NCBI RefSeq assembly: GCF_022808775.1
Contig: NZ_JAKZLA010000001.1
Location: 248,001 to 312,000 of the forward strand
Direction of reading: 5' to 3'
DNA length: 64,000 nucleotides
Source: Geothrix terrae
Lineage (GTDB): Bacteria > Acidobacteriota > Holophagae > Holophagales > Holophagaceae
The notes beneath the pieces were generated by a model. It searched no databases and was not told the origin of the DNA. It saw only the letters and a list, made by a program, of their open reading frames with translations. Below are positions 35,181-44,665 of the stretch, one piece after another. Numbering within the stretch: position 1 is the first letter of the stretch; each line of letters starts with the position of its first letter. A program made the position numbers and the translations under genes.

Positions 35181-36181
35181 GCCACGCCAATCACGCCCGC
35201 TGGATGGCGCGCTTCCGCGATCGCGCCAAGGTCCTCAAGCGCCACATCGTCCTGCCCGAGGGCCGGGATGACCGGACCCTCCAGGCCGCCCAGCTGCTGC
35301 TCGACCAGGGACTCTGCCGCATCACCCTGCTGGGCGATCCCGCCGACATGGCGAAGCGGGGCGGAGCCCAGGGGCTCCCCCTGAAGGGGGCGGCGATGGT
35401 GGATCCCCTCGCCAGTCCCTTGCTTCCCGAGCTGGCCGGGGCCTACTTCGAGCGCCGGAAGTCCAAGGGCATCACGGAGGCCCAGGCGCTGGAGGCCGTG
35501 AAGAACCCGCTCTGGTTCGGCGCCATGATGGTGCAGGCGGGTTCCTGCAACGGCATGGTGGCGGGTGCTCTGAACACCACCGCGGAAACGGTGCGGGCCT
35601 GCCTCCAGGCCATCGGCGCCGCGCCTGGCATCAAGACCGTCTCCAGCTTCTTCCTGATGATCCATCCCGACACCGCCTTCGGCGAGCAGGGCGCCATGAT
35701 CTTCGCGGATTGCGCCGTGGTGCCGGATCCGACGCCCGAACAGCTGGCGGACATCGCCCTGGCTTCCGCGGAGAATGCCCGCCGGGTGCTGGACGTGGAG
35801 CCCCGCGTGGCTCTCCTGAGCTTCTCCACCCGCGGCTCCGCCGAGCACGCCCGGGTGGACAAGGTGCGCGCCGCCCTGGCCCTCATCAAGGAACGGGCGC
35901 CGAACCTGGCCGTGGATGGCGAGCTGCAGGCGGACGCCGCCCTCCTGGCCTCCGTGGGCCAGCGGAAGGCGCCGGGTTCCCCGGTGGCAGGCCGGGCCAA
36001 CGTCCTGGTCTTCCCCGATCTGGACGCCGGCAACATCTCCTACAAGCTCACCGAGCGCTTGGGCGGCGCCGTGGCCCTGGGCCCGCTGCTTCAGGGGTTG
36101 GCCCGCCCGGCCAACGACCTCAGCCGCGGCTGCAGCCCCCAGGACATCGCGGACGTGGCCGTGCTGACGGCCCTCCAGTGA
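35177..36181 (+). CDS. pta: Phosphate acetyltransferase (phosphotransacetylase)
   Basis: 334 residues, the short one-domain form. Pta makes acetyl phosphate and CoA from acetyl-CoA and phosphate. Signatures: [89 protein letters not shown] and the phosphate/CoA loop [14 protein letters not shown]. Acetate kinase is not in the window. It is coupled to the upstream small gene and, by GTGA, to purN. This places overflow or acetate metabolism beside purine synthesis without an obvious pathway link. Confidence 0.93.
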   Translation: MSHANHARWMARFRDRAKVLKRHIVLPEGRDDRTLQAAQLLLDQGLCRITLLGDPADMAKRGGAQGLPLKGAAMVDPLASPLLPELAGAYFERRKSKGITEAQALEAVKNPLWFGAMMVQAGSCNGMVAGALNTTAETVRACLQAIGAAPGIKTVSSFFLMIHPDTAFGEQGAMIFADCAVVPDPTPEQLADIALASAENARRVLDVEPRVALLSFSTRGSAEHARVDKVRAALALIKERAPNLAVDGELQADAALLASVGQRKAPGSPVAGRANVLVFPDLDAGNISYKLTERLGGAVALGPLLQGLARPANDLSRGCSPQDIADVAVLTALQ

Positions 36182-36759
36182 AGCGGATCGCGCTCTTCAT
36201 CTCCGGCACTGGCGGCAACGCCCTGAACCTGCTCAGGGCCTGCCGGGAGGGGCGTGTGCCCGCCGTTCCGGTCCTGGGCCTCGCCTCCTCCGCCAAGGCC
36301 GGGGGCATCCCCCGGCTCCAGGCGGAGGGATTGTGCACGGTCTCGGTCGTCCGGAAGGATTTCGACTCGGACGAGGCGTTCTCGGAGGCCTGCTACCGGG
36401 AGGCGGAAGGGGCCGGTGCCGAGGTCATCTGCCTCTGCGGATGGCTGAAGAAGCTGACGGTGCCCCGGCGCTGGGAAGGGCGGATCCTCAACATCCACCC
36501 GGGCCTGCTGCCCCGGTTTGGCGGGCCCGGCATGTACGGGATGCATGTGCACCGGGCGGTGCTGGAAGCCGGCGAAGCCGAATCCGGGGCCACCGTGCAT
36601 CTGGTGGATGCCGAGTACGACCACGGCCGGATCCTGGATCAGCTGCGGGTGCCTGTGCTGGCCGGCGACACCCCCGAGGATCTCCAGAGGCGGGTCTATG
36701 CGGCGGAGATGGAACTCTATCCGAAGGCACTGCGGGCATATCTGACTGAAGAGCCTTAG
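36178..36759 (+). CDS. purN: Phosphoribosylglycinamide formyltransferase
   Basis: 193 residues from GTG 36178, which overlaps the pta stop (GTGA). PurN transfers a formyl group from 10-formyl-tetrahydrofolate to GAR in purine synthesis. Features: [17 protein letters not shown] for phosphate binding, LCGWLKKL, the catalytic Asn-His-Asp set in [18 protein letters not shown] and [16 protein letters not shown]. The usual FGG...MYG loop is preserved. Folate for this step links to folP and pabB in the same window. Confidence 0.95.
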   Translation: MKRIALFISGTGGNALNLLRACREGRVPAVPVLGLASSAKAGGIPRLQAEGLCTVSVVRKDFDSDEAFSEACYREAEGAGAEVICLCGWLKKLTVPRRWEGRILNIHPGLLPRFGGPGMYGMHVHRAVLEAGEAESGATVHLVDAEYDHGRILDQLRVPVLAGDTPEDLQRRVYAAEMELYPKALRAYLTEEP

Positions 36760-36768
36760 ACTGCTCCC

Positions 36769-38163
36769 ATGATCCCCCTCCTCACCGCCGACGACATGCG
36801 GGCCGCGGAGCGCCAGGCCATCGAAGGCTGGGGCATCCCGTCCCTGGTGCTCCAGGAGCACGCGGCTCTCGGAGCGCTGGCCCTGATTCCCGCAGGCGAA
36901 CCCGTGCAGGTGCTGGCGGGCCCGGGCAACAACGGCGGCGACGCCCTGGCCTTGGCCCGTCTCGCGCGCCTGGAGGGCCGGGAGGTGTCCGTATGGTCCC
37001 CCTCGGCCCAGCCGGGGTGGCGCGGCGACGCCGCCCACCAGGCCCGCCTCTGGAAGGGGCTCGGTGGCGAGATCCGCACCTCGGCGGCCCCTGCGGAGGC
37101 CATGCAGCTCTGGCGGGGGTGGGTGGTGGATGGGCTCTTCGGCCTGGGCACCACGCGGCCCCTGGAGGGGGCGGCCCTGGCCTGGGCGCGCGCCCTGAAC
37201 GCTTCCGGCCTCCCGGTGCTCGCCCTGGACCTGCCCTCCGGCCTGGACCCAAGCTCCGCGGAGGTCCCGGGTGAAGCCATCCGCGCGACACGCACGGCCT
37301 GCTTCGGACACCGCAAGGTCTGCCATGGCCTGATGCCCGCGCGGGAGGCCTGCGGCGACATCACCGTGGTGCCCATCCCCCTCGACCGGACGCCCAGGGC
37401 CGCCCTGCACCTTCTGGAGCGCCCCGTGCTTCCCCCGCGCGCCTGGGACGCCCACAAGGGCAGCTTCGGGCATGTGGCCATCCGCGCGGGCAGCCTGGGC
37501 ATGAGCGGCGCCGCGGTGCTCTCGGCCCTGGGGGCCCTGCGCGTGGGCGCGGGCCTTGTGACCGTATTGACGGATCCTGAGGTTCGAGCCGAGGTGGCCA
37601 CCCAGGTGCCCGAGGCCATGGTGCGGCCCTGGCAGGGGAGCGTGCCGCCCGAAGTCGATGTCCTCCTCGCCGGTCCGGGCGGCATCTCCCAAGTGCCCGA
37701 CTGGGATGGTCCGCTGGTATTGGATGCGTCCGCCCTGAAAGAAGGCGAAGGAGGGCGCTGGATGGAACGGCCCGGCACGGCCGTCACGCCCCATCCCGGC
37801 GAGTTTGCGCGCCTGTTCCGGCTGCCCCGGCCCTTGCTGATGGATGAGCGCCTGGCCCAGGCCCGCCAGGTGGCCGCCGGGAAGCCCGGTGTCCTGCTGC
37901 TCAAGGGCGCACAGAGCGTGCTGGCCGGTGGCGCCAGCGAGGATCTGTGGATCAATCCCACGGGCCACCCCGGTCTGGCCACCGGGGGGAGCGGCGACCT
38001 GCTGGCCGGCATGGTGGCGGGCTTCCGCGCCCAGGGCCTGCCCATGCGGGAGGCTGTGGCCGCCGCCGTCTGGTTCCATGGCGCCGCCGCCGATCTCCTT
38101 CCGGGGGCAGGCCTGCTGCCGCGGGACCTGGCAGACCAGCTGCCGGAGCTCCTGCGTGGCTGA
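36769..38163 (+). CDS. nnrD: Bifunctional NAD(P)H-hydrate epimerase / dehydratase
   Basis: 464 residues. It repairs damaged (hydrated) NADH and NADPH. The N-terminal YjeF epimerase domain (about 1-210) has VLAGPGNNGGDALALARL (residues 48-65) and LDLPSGLDPSS. The C-terminal ribokinase-like, ADP- or ATP-dependent dehydratase has HKGSFGHVAIRAGS, TPHPGEFARLF, LLKGAQSVLAGG and GGSGDLLAGMVAGF. It sits 9 bases after purN and overlaps tsaE by 8 bases; an nnrD-tsaE pairing is common in bacteria. Confidence 0.95.
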   Translation: MIPLLTADDMRAAERQAIEGWGIPSLVLQEHAALGALALIPAGEPVQVLAGPGNNGGDALALARLARLEGREVSVWSPSAQPGWRGDAAHQARLWKGLGGEIRTSAAPAEAMQLWRGWVVDGLFGLGTTRPLEGAALAWARALNASGLPVLALDLPSGLDPSSAEVPGEAIRATRTACFGHRKVCHGLMPAREACGDITVVPIPLDRTPRAALHLLERPVLPPRAWDAHKGSFGHVAIRAGSLGMSGAAVLSALGALRVGAGLVTVLTDPEVRAEVATQVPEAMVRPWQGSVPPEVDVLLAGPGGISQVPDWDGPLVLDASALKEGEGGRWMERPGTAVTPHPGEFARLFRLPRPLLMDERLAQARQVAAGKPGVLLLKGAQSVLAGGASEDLWINPTGHPGLATGGSGDLLAGMVAGFRAQGLPMREAVAAAVWFHGAAADLLPGAGLLPRDLADQLPELLRG

Positions 38164-38590
38164 GCGGTACCTCGCCGACGATGCCGCCACCGAGGCCTTG
38201 GGCGAGGCCCTGGCCCGGGTCACGCCGCCAGGCGGGACCTGGCTGCTGCGGGGCGAGCTCGGCGCAGGTAAGACCACCTGGGCCCGCGGCTTCCTGCGGG
38301 GGCTGGGCGGCGATCCGGACGAGGTGGCCTCGCCCACCTATGCCGTGCTCCACCGCTACGATCTGCCGGAGGGGCGCCTCTTCCATCTGGATCTCTACCG
38401 GCCGGGTCCCGAAGGCGCCTGGGCCCTGGGACTCGAGGAGACCATCGGGCCCGAGGACCGGCTGGTGGTGGAGTGGGCGGGCCAGGATGGCCCCTGGCCC
38501 ACGGATTGGGTGGCCGAGCTGTCGTTGGTCCCCGAGGGTGAAGGCCGCCGGGCCGAATGGACACTCCCTGGCGGATCCCGCGGGCGATGA
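38156..38590 (+). CDS. tsaE: tRNA threonylcarbamoyladenosine synthesis ATPase TsaE
   Basis: 144 residues from GTG 38156, overlapping the nnrD end. TsaE is the ATPase that works with TsaB and TsaD to make t6A37 in ANN-decoding tRNAs. Walker A is LRGELGAGKTTWARGFLRGL (residues 31-50), then VASPTYAVLHRYDL and FHLDLYR; the VEWA motif (VVEWAGQDG) closes the site. TsaB and TsaD genes are not in the window. Confidence 0.94.
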   Translation: MAERYLADDAATEALGEALARVTPPGGTWLLRGELGAGKTTWARGFLRGLGGDPDEVASPTYAVLHRYDLPEGRLFHLDLYRPGPEGAWALGLEETIGPEDRLVVEWAGQDGPWPTDWVAELSLVPEGEGRRAEWTLPGGSRGR

Positions 38591-38596
38591 TGGGGC

Positions 38597-39886
38597 ATGG
38601 CCCTTCCTCTCGCCCTCTCCCTCATCGCGTGTCTGGCCGCCCTCTTCGCCGTCTGGGCGGCCATGCGCCGGGTTCCCGTGGATCCTGCGCCCTTCGAGGC
38701 CCTGAGGCGCCACGCCGAGGAGCTGGCTTCCAGGGACCGTGCCGAATCGCATCAGGCGCTCGCGGCCCAGATCCGGCCCCTGCTGGCGGAGCTCGGGGAA
38801 CTCCGAGCGGCCCAGGCCGAGAAGCTGGCGGAAGGGTTCCGTCAGCTTTCGGCCACGATCCAGGAGGCCCTGCGGTCCTCCCGCGCTGAACAGGCGGCCC
38901 AGCTCGGACAGGTGCAGCAGCAGGTCCAGGAGCGGCTCGACGCCATCCAGGCCGCCAACGAGGCGAAGCTCGAGCAGATGCGCCGTACCGTGGACGAGAA
39001 GCTGCATGAGGCCCTGGAGAAGCGCCTGGGCGAGAGCTTTAACCTGGTGGCCCAGCGGCTGGAGCAGGTGCAGCGCGGCCTGGGCGAGATGCAGGGGCTG
39101 GCCCAGGACGTCTGCGGGCTCAAGCGGGCCCTGACCAACGTGAAGGCTCGCGGAGTCCTGGGCGAGGCGCAGCTGGGAGCCTTGCTGGAGCAGTTCCTGT
39201 CCCCGGGGCAGTACCAGGCCAACGTCCATATCCGCCCGAGATCCCCGGAGGTGGTCGAATACGCGGTGAAGCTGCCCGGACCTGACGAAAACGGCCCAGT
39301 CTGGCTGCCCATCGACGCCAAGTTTCCCCTGGAGGACTACCAGCGCCTCATGGAGGCCTATGAGGCGGGCGACCTGGCGACCGTGGAGGCCGCCGGAAGG
39401 GCATTGGAGACCCGGCTGCTCTCCCAGGCCCGCGACATCCGCGACAAGTACATCGCGCCACCCAGCAGCACGGACTTCGGGTTGCTCTTCCTGCCCTTCG
39501 AGGGGCTCTACGCCGAGGTCCTCCGCCGTCCGGGCCTCTTCGAGCGGCTGCAGCGGGAGTGCAAGGTCATCCTGGTGGGCCCCACGACACTTACGGCCTT
39601 CCTCAACAGCCTCCAGGTAGGCTTCAAGACCCTGGCCATCAGCCGGCAGACCAGCGAGATCTGGAAGGTGCTCGGGCAGGTGAAGGCCGAGTTCGGCCGC
39701 TTCGGCTCGGCCCTGGCGGCGGTCCAGAGGAAGCTGGAGGAGGCCAGCGGCAAGCTGGGGGATGTGGCGGCCCGGCGGGACCAGATGGAAAAGAAGCTTG
39801 CCAGTGTGGAGGCGGCCCCGGAGATCGGTCCTGCGGGCCTGTCCTTCGAAGTCCAGAATACATCTATGCCTGATTTATCCAATTAA
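38597..39886 (+). CDS. rmuC: DNA recombination protein RmuC homologue
   Basis: 429 residues. An N-terminal membrane anchor (PLALSLIACLAALFAVWAAM) leads into a long coiled coil (about 30-180), then the RmuC nuclease-like domain. That domain has KARGVLGEAQLGALLEQFL, LPIDAKFPLEDYQRL, RDKYIAPPSSTDFGLLFLP and VILVGPTTLTAFLNSL. RmuC limits rearrangements at inverted repeats in E. coli and is regarded as a restriction-type nuclease (PD-(D/E)XK fold). It follows tsaE by 6 bases and ends the rightward operon; the next gene encodes an HNH nuclease. Confidence 0.93.
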   Translation: MALPLALSLIACLAALFAVWAAMRRVPVDPAPFEALRRHAEELASRDRAESHQALAAQIRPLLAELGELRAAQAEKLAEGFRQLSATIQEALRSSRAEQAAQLGQVQQQVQERLDAIQAANEAKLEQMRRTVDEKLHEALEKRLGESFNLVAQRLEQVQRGLGEMQGLAQDVCGLKRALTNVKARGVLGEAQLGALLEQFLSPGQYQANVHIRPRSPEVVEYAVKLPGPDENGPVWLPIDAKFPLEDYQRLMEAYEAGDLATVEAAGRALETRLLSQARDIRDKYIAPPSSTDFGLLFLPFEGLYAEVLRRPGLFERLQRECKVILVGPTTLTAFLNSLQVGFKTLAISRQTSEIWKVLGQVKAEFGRFGSALAAVQRKLEEASGKLGDVAARRDQMEKKLASVEAAPEIGPAGLSFEVQNTSMPDLSN

Positions 39887-39949
39887 ACAGAATAATTCAC
39901 TTCACAAATCAGAGGAATGCCTTAGGATACGGGCCAATCCGGGGGTGTG

Positions 39950-40456
39950 ATGCTGAAGGGCCGGGAACGTCACGGGGCAGGTGAGGTGATTGCCGTCGAC
40001 CGGAACTATGTCCCGATGCAGGAAGTGAGCCGGAGGCGCGCCCTCTGCGCCGTGGTGGCAGGCCGTGCCCACGTGCTCAATCCAGCCACCTTCGAGCGGC
40101 ACCGGAGCCTGGATGGGAGTCTCGAACTCATCATCTTCCCGAACGTGCAGGCCTGCAGCGATTCCAAGCTCCTCATCGGGCGGTTGGAGCGCCGTGTCCT
40201 GCGCCGGGATCACTACCTCTGCCAGTACGAAGGGTGCCAGCGGAAAGCCACGACCGTGGATCACGTCATCCCCCTGTGCCAGGGCGGCTCCACCACCTGG
40301 CAGAACCTGGTGGGTTGCTGCCTCATCTGCAACCAGAACAAGGGTGGGCGCACCCCCGATCAGGCGGGCATGGTCCTCAAGCGCCAACCCAAGGGCCCCA
40401 GGGCCCACCTCTTCGAACGCTTCGAGGAGCTGCTGAAGCGGGCCAGCGCCGCCTGA
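39950..40456 (+). CDS. HNH endonuclease family protein
   Basis: 168 residues from ATG 39950; GTG 39947 is an equal alternative, and the ribosome site is poor. The N-terminal 80 residues show the pattern found before many bacterial HNH domains (AVDRNYVPMQEVSRRRALCAV). The nuclease has CQYEGCQRKATTVDHVIPLC, then GGSTTWQNLVGCCLICNQNKG, giving paired zinc Cys and the D-H...N...N/H active set. Such lone HNH proteins may act in repair or restriction; partner and target are unknown. It follows rmuC after 63 bases of AT-rich sequence with no clear terminator. Confidence 0.9.
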   Translation: MLKGRERHGAGEVIAVDRNYVPMQEVSRRRALCAVVAGRAHVLNPATFERHRSLDGSLELIIFPNVQACSDSKLLIGRLERRVLRRDHYLCQYEGCQRKATTVDHVIPLCQGGSTTWQNLVGCCLICNQNKGGRTPDQAGMVLKRQPKGPRAHLFERFEELLKRASAA

Positions 40457-40492
40457 GGCCAGCTTCTCCTTCGCCATGAAAATTCTCCGGGA

Positions 40493-41788
40493 TCAACCCG
40501 TCAGGGCCCGGGTCTTCAGGTGCAGCTCCGCCCACTCGCGGGCCGGGTCGCTGCGGCGGGTGATGCCTCCTCCGGCCCAGTAGGTGAGGGCCTCGCCTCG
40601 GATCTGGGCGGTTCGGATGGGCAGGGCGAGGTCGAGGTCGCCGTTGGGGGCGATCCACCCGAGGGCCCCGCAGTAGAACCCCCGGGGCGCCGCCTCGGCC
40701 TGGGCCAGATGCGCACAGACGGCCTGCTTGGGGGCCCCCGTGACGCTGCCGCCGGGGAGGACCGAGCGGAGCAGGCCGGCCAAGCCCAACCCTGGACGGG
40801 CTTCGGCCTCCACCGTGCTCACCAGGTGCTGGACGGTGGGGTAGCGCTCCACGCGCATGGCGCGGCTCACGGCGACGGTGCCGGTCCGGGCCACGCGACC
40901 CAGGTCGTTGCGCACCAGGTCCACGATCATGGTGTGCTCGGCCCGCTCCTTGGGATCCGCCGCCAGGGCTTCCGCCGCAAGCTGGTCCTGCGTCGCATCG
41001 CCCGTCAGGGGAACGCTGCCTTTGATGGGCTGGGACCAGATCCGCTCCCCCCGACGGGACAGGAGTCCTTCCATGCTCAGGGAGAGGAGCCGGAGGCCTT
41101 CCAGGTCCAGCAGGGCGCCGAAGGGCGGGCGGGCCCGCCTGAAGGTCCCCAGGGCTAGGTCCACTGGATTCCCCGAGTAGATGGAATCAAAGGGAACACA
41201 GAGGTTGGCCACATAGAAGCCGCCCTCGAGGATGCGCTCGCGAATCGTTTCCACGGCCGCCCGATGCTCGGCCTCGGTCCAGCGGGCCTGGAGGCTCAAG
41301 GATGGTGCCTGGGAAGAGGCTCCCGGGCGGAGAAGGGACGTCCAGGTCTCCGGGTCCGGAGGCACCTCGCCCCAGGACCACAGCTCGGCCTCGCCGTCCT
41401 GGACGTGCAGCGCCTGTTGGATGCCCTGCCAATGCTGGCCCAGGGTGTCGGGAGCGCAACCCTGGCGTGGCAGCGAAGCCTCGTCGCAGGCCAGCTCGAA
41501 AGAAGCCGCGCCGATCCATGGCCCGGGGTGTTCCGGGAGCGCCGCTTCCAGAGCCTCCCAGGGGGACCCCGGCCAGGGCTTGCCTTCCAGGAGGCTGATC
41601 CAGGCGGCGCCCGACCACCGTGAGGCCAGGATCGGCCCTCCCGGCAGGCCGAGGAGCCCATTCCCGGTGCTGCCGGTATGGAGCCAGGCGGCCCCCCGCC
41701 CCAGCAGGCCCCGGGCGCAGTCGGGCCAGGGCCCGGGGAGGGGGAAGGGCCGGCGGTGCCGGGGGGTGAGGTCCATGGAGGACATCAT
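40493..41788 (-). CDS. pabB: Aminodeoxychorismate synthase component I / chorismate-binding enzyme
   Basis: 431 residues from ATG 41788; ATG 41776 is possible. The chorismate-binding domain (about 180-430) has the PIKGSVPLTGD loop, AEHTMIVDLVRNDLGRVA, TVQHLVSTVEAEARPG and SVTGAPKQAV. PIKG marks the PabB group rather than TrpE, so the product is 4-amino-4-deoxychorismate for p-aminobenzoate and folate. No pabA or pabC gene is next to it. The gene is divergent from pepA. The 5' region before position 41788 is AT-rich. Confidence 0.9.
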   Translation of the reverse strand: MMSSMDLTPRHRRPFPLPGPWPDCARGLLGRGAAWLHTGSTGNGLLGLPGGPILASRWSGAAWISLLEGKPWPGSPWEALEAALPEHPGPWIGAASFELACDEASLPRQGCAPDTLGQHWQGIQQALHVQDGEAELWSWGEVPPDPETWTSLLRPGASSQAPSLSLQARWTEAEHRAAVETIRERILEGGFYVANLCVPFDSIYSGNPVDLALGTFRRARPPFGALLDLEGLRLLSLSMEGLLSRRGERIWSQPIKGSVPLTGDATQDQLAAEALAADPKERAEHTMIVDLVRNDLGRVARTGTVAVSRAMRVERYPTVQHLVSTVEAEARPGLGLAGLLRSVLPGGSVTGAPKQAVCAHLAQAEAAPRGFYCGALGWIAPNGDLDLALPIRTAQIRGEALTYWAGGGITRRSDPAREWAELHLKTRALTG

Positions 41789-41933
41789 CCCACTGGAGGC
41801 TGGAATTCCTTCTAATGGCTAGTGTTGAAAAAGTCGCAGCTAATAAATCGGAACCACATGACAAATAATGATGAAAAACAGGCTTTTCTTTTTTCCGATC
41901 AGGACCTAGGCTCTTGGGCCAGGAGGAACCTCC

Positions 41934-43406
41934 ATGCCTTCAGTGGATATCAGCTCTCAGACGGGTAAGGACTTCGCGGGAGACGCCTTGATCGTCCCCG
42001 TGTTCTCAGGGCGTGAACGCCATCGCCTGCCACTTGCCATCAGCAAGGTCGCGCGCCAGGTGATGGATGAAGAGGATTTCAAGGCGGACTATCTCGAAGT
42101 TGTGCCGCTTCATCATCCCAATGGCGTCAAGGAGAGCCGCTGGATGGTGCTCGTCGGCCTCGGCGATGAAGAGAAGGTGACGCTCAACAAGATCCGCAAG
42201 GCGGTGGGAACCGCCGGCCGCTTCTGCCTCAAGAAGAAGTGGAAGAAGATCGGCGTGCTCTCGCCATCCACCTCCACCCTGGACCACGACGCGGTGCAGT
42301 CCGCCGTGGCCGAGGGCACGCTGCTCGCGAACTATGACCTGGTGGCCTTCAAGGGCGGGAAACAGGACCCCAAGCAGTTCTCGTCCATCGAGATCTTCAC
42401 CAACGGCGACGACACCCGGAAGGCGCGCCGCAAGCTGCCCGCCATCGAGGCCGGCGTGGCCGCCTGCCATCGCGTCCGGGACTTGGCCAACACCCCCGCG
42501 GGTGATCTCTATCCCGAAGTGTTCGCCGAAATGGCTGTGAAACTGGCCAAGCAGCACAAGCTCCATTGCGAGGTGCTGGATGTCCCTGCTCTGGAAAAGG
42601 GTGGCTTCCGTTCGGTCCTGGCGGTCGGGCAGGGGAGCCCGCGCACCCCGCGGGTGGTGAAACTCGAGTACAAGCCCAAGGAGAAGCCCAAGAAGCACGT
42701 GGTGCTGGTGGGCAAGGGCGTCTGCTTCGACTCCGGCGGCCTGTCCCTCAAGGACGCCTCGGGCATGGAGACCATGAAGGACGACATGACTGGTGCGGCC
42801 ATCGTGCTCGCGACATTGGCGGCCTGTGCCCAGCTGGAGATCCCGGTCCAGGTGACCGGGCTCATGGGGCTGGTGGAGAACATGCCCTCGGGCACCAGCT
42901 ACAAACCCGGCGACGTCCTCCGCAGCCGCAGCGGCAAGACCATCGAGGTCCTCAACACGGACGCCGAGGGCCGGCTGGTCCTGGCGGACCTGCTCCATTA
43001 CGCCGGGGAACTGGGCGCAGACCATGTGGTGGATCTGGCCACCCTCACCGGGGCGGCGCTGGTGGCCATGGGCGACGGCGTCTCAGCTGTCATGGGCACG
43101 GACCAGAAGCTGGTGGACCGCCTGCTGGACGCCGGAAGCGCTGCGGGTGAGTATCTCTGGCAGCTGCCGCTGGTGGAAGAGTATGCCGAGCTGCTGAAGA
43201 GCCCATTGGCCGATCTGAAGAACATCACCGGCATCCGGTGGGGCGGCACCATCACCGCCGGCCTCTTCCTCCGGGAGTTTGTGGGCGACGCTTCCTGGGC
43301 CCACGTGGATCTCGCGGGCAGCTGGTCGGGCAAGGAGCGGGACTACCGGACCCATGGCGCCAGCGGCGAGGGCCCCCGGTTCCTTCTCGAATGGCTCATG
43401 GACTGA
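41934..43406 (+). CDS. pepA: Leucyl aminopeptidase (M17 family)
   Basis: 490 residues, usual length. An N-terminal macro-like domain precedes the M17 catalytic domain. Metal and active residues are seen in VLVGKGVCFDSGGLSLK, METMKDDMTGAAIVLATL and the family signature NTDAEGRLVLADLL; GTITAGLFLREFVG completes the site. It removes N-terminal residues, preferably Leu, using two metal ions. AGGAGG precedes ATG 41934 with 6 bases of spacing. A terminator (43426-43453) follows. Confidence 0.95.
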   Translation: MPSVDISSQTGKDFAGDALIVPVFSGRERHRLPLAISKVARQVMDEEDFKADYLEVVPLHHPNGVKESRWMVLVGLGDEEKVTLNKIRKAVGTAGRFCLKKKWKKIGVLSPSTSTLDHDAVQSAVAEGTLLANYDLVAFKGGKQDPKQFSSIEIFTNGDDTRKARRKLPAIEAGVAACHRVRDLANTPAGDLYPEVFAEMAVKLAKQHKLHCEVLDVPALEKGGFRSVLAVGQGSPRTPRVVKLEYKPKEKPKKHVVLVGKGVCFDSGGLSLKDASGMETMKDDMTGAAIVLATLAACAQLEIPVQVTGLMGLVENMPSGTSYKPGDVLRSRSGKTIEVLNTDAEGRLVLADLLHYAGELGADHVVDLATLTGAALVAMGDGVSAVMGTDQKLVDRLLDAGSAAGEYLWQLPLVEEYAELLKSPLADLKNITGIRWGGTITAGLFLREFVGDASWAHVDLAGSWSGKERDYRTHGASGEGPRFLLEWLMD

Positions 43407-43425
43407 CCCGCCGGATGGTTTGGCC

Positions 43426-43453
43426 AAAAGGGGGGCATCGCCCCCCTTTTTTT
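43426..43453 (+). terminator. Rho-independent terminator after pepA
   Basis: AAAAGGGGGGC, a three-base ATC loop, GCCCCCC and a run of seven T form a textbook hairpin 20 bases after the pepA stop. Confidence 0.85.
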
Positions 43454-43553
43454 CAAATGGGTGAGGATATCCCTCTTGACCGGAAGGCATGGATGGGGAT
43501 TTATTGAGGACTGCCTTCAAGCCACCTGAGCCCTCACCCCCTTCGGAGTTCCC

Positions 43554-43850
43554 ATGGAAGCGATGGAGACCCTCACCAAAGCTGACCTCTCCCGGCACCT
43601 GATGGAGCGGCTCGAACTGGGAAAGAAGGATGCGGATCTCCTGGTGAACACATTCCTGGAGAGCATCATCGAGTCCCTCCGGACCGGCGAGGGGGTCGAG
43701 CTCCGCGGGTTCGGCAGCTTCCGCCTGAGGGACCGGCGGGCCCGGCAGGGACGGAACCCCCGCAGCGGCGAGAGCATCCAGGTGCCGCCGAAGCGCGTGG
43801 TCTATTTCAAGCTCGGCAAGGAGCTTCGCAGCAAGCTGATCGACGAGTAG
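43554..43850 (+). CDS. HU/IHF-family DNA-binding protein
   Basis: 98 residues; ATG 43554 has GGAG six bases upstream. It has the helical dimer domain (LTKADLSRHLMERLELGKKDADLLVN) split over residues 6-31, then VELRGFGSFRLRDRRARQGR and NPRSGESIQVPPKRVVYFK, the beta-arm with the intercalating Pro (NPRSGE). It bends DNA as a dimer in nucleoid organisation, replication or recombination. The GFGSF and NPRTG-like motifs fit the IHF/HU group; whether it forms homodimers is unknown. It stands 28 bases before the CsgG-like gene. Confidence 0.93.
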   Translation: MEAMETLTKADLSRHLMERLELGKKDADLLVNTFLESIIESLRTGEGVELRGFGSFRLRDRRARQGRNPRSGESIQVPPKRVVYFKLGKELRSKLIDE

Positions 43851-43878
43851 CCAACTACCCCCCACCCTCGGAGTCCCC

Positions 43879-44616
43879 ATGCGCTTCCGCAAGCTGCTCC
43901 TGGCCTTGTTGGCCGCCCTGGCTGTCGCCACACCGGCCCTTGCCCAGAAGAAACTCTCTAAGGAAGAGAAGGCCAAGCTGCCCCGCATCGCCATTCTCGA
44001 ATTCAAGGCCGCGCCGGATGCCTGGCACGGCTGGCGCTTCGGCGGCTGGGGCAACCAGATGGGCACCATCTCCAATCAGCTCCGGGACCTCTTCACCACG
44101 GAGATCATGGAGAAGGGCCGGGGCAAGATCCGCGTCATCGAGCGTGAGCGGCTCTCCGAGATCCGCGAGGAGCTGAACTTCCAGCAGAGCGGCGAGGTCG
44201 ATACCGCCACGGTGCAGAAGATCGGCAAGCTGCTGGGTGTGAAGTACGTGATGACCGGCAAGGTCACCCGCTTCGCCTACAAGGAGGGTGGTTTCGGCAC
44301 CGGCTGGGGCGTGGGCGCCCTGGTGGGCAAGCTCACGGGCGACAGCACGGCTGGCGCGGTGGCCGGCAGCGTGAACGTGAAGAAGGCCTCGTTCTCAGGC
44401 CGCCTGGACATCCGCCTCATCGAAGTGGAGACCGGCGAGATCCTGGGCGCCTGGAAGGATGAGGACAAGGTCAACGATACCAGTGTGAAGGTGGCGGGGA
44501 CCGGCGCCGAGGTCCAGTACGATGAGGAACTGGTGAACAAGGTCTTCGAACCCATCGTCCAGCGCATCACGCCCAAGCTGCTGCGCGCCACGGTCGCGGC
44601 CCACGAGGAAGACTAG
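43879..44616 (+). CDS. CsgG/HfaB-family exported protein
   Basis: 245 residues with a clear signal peptide (RKLLLALLAALAVATPALAQ, cleaved near residue 22). There is no lipobox Cys, unlike CsgG itself. The mature part has the family outline: ARIAILEF-like strand (LPRIAILEFKAAPDAW), RDLFTTEIMEKGRGKIRVIERERLSEI, LGVKYVMTGKVTRFAY and LDIRLIEVETGEILGAW. CsgG forms the curli secretion pore; related proteins bind the outer membrane or peptidoglycan. Without other curli genes its role is open. An inverted repeat follows. Confidence 0.85.
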   Translation: MRFRKLLLALLAALAVATPALAQKKLSKEEKAKLPRIAILEFKAAPDAWHGWRFGGWGNQMGTISNQLRDLFTTEIMEKGRGKIRVIERERLSEIREELNFQQSGEVDTATVQKIGKLLGVKYVMTGKVTRFAYKEGGFGTGWGVGALVGKLTGDSTAGAVAGSVNVKKASFSGRLDIRLIEVETGEILGAWKDEDKVNDTSVKVAGTGAEVQYDEELVNKVFEPIVQRITPKLLRATVAAHEED

Positions 44617-44637
44617 CCCGTCCATCTGCCACGACCC

Positions 44638-44665
44638 GGAAGGGGGCCCTCAGCGGCCCCCTTCC
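44638..44665. terminator. Inverted repeat between convergent csgG-like and hydrolase genes
   Basis: GGAAGGGGGCC and GGCCCCCTTCC form an 11-bp stem with loop CTCAGC. It lies 21 bases after the csgG-like stop and includes the last codons and stop of the leftward hydrolase gene. T-runs are absent, so termination may be partial or protein-dependent. Confidence 0.5.
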
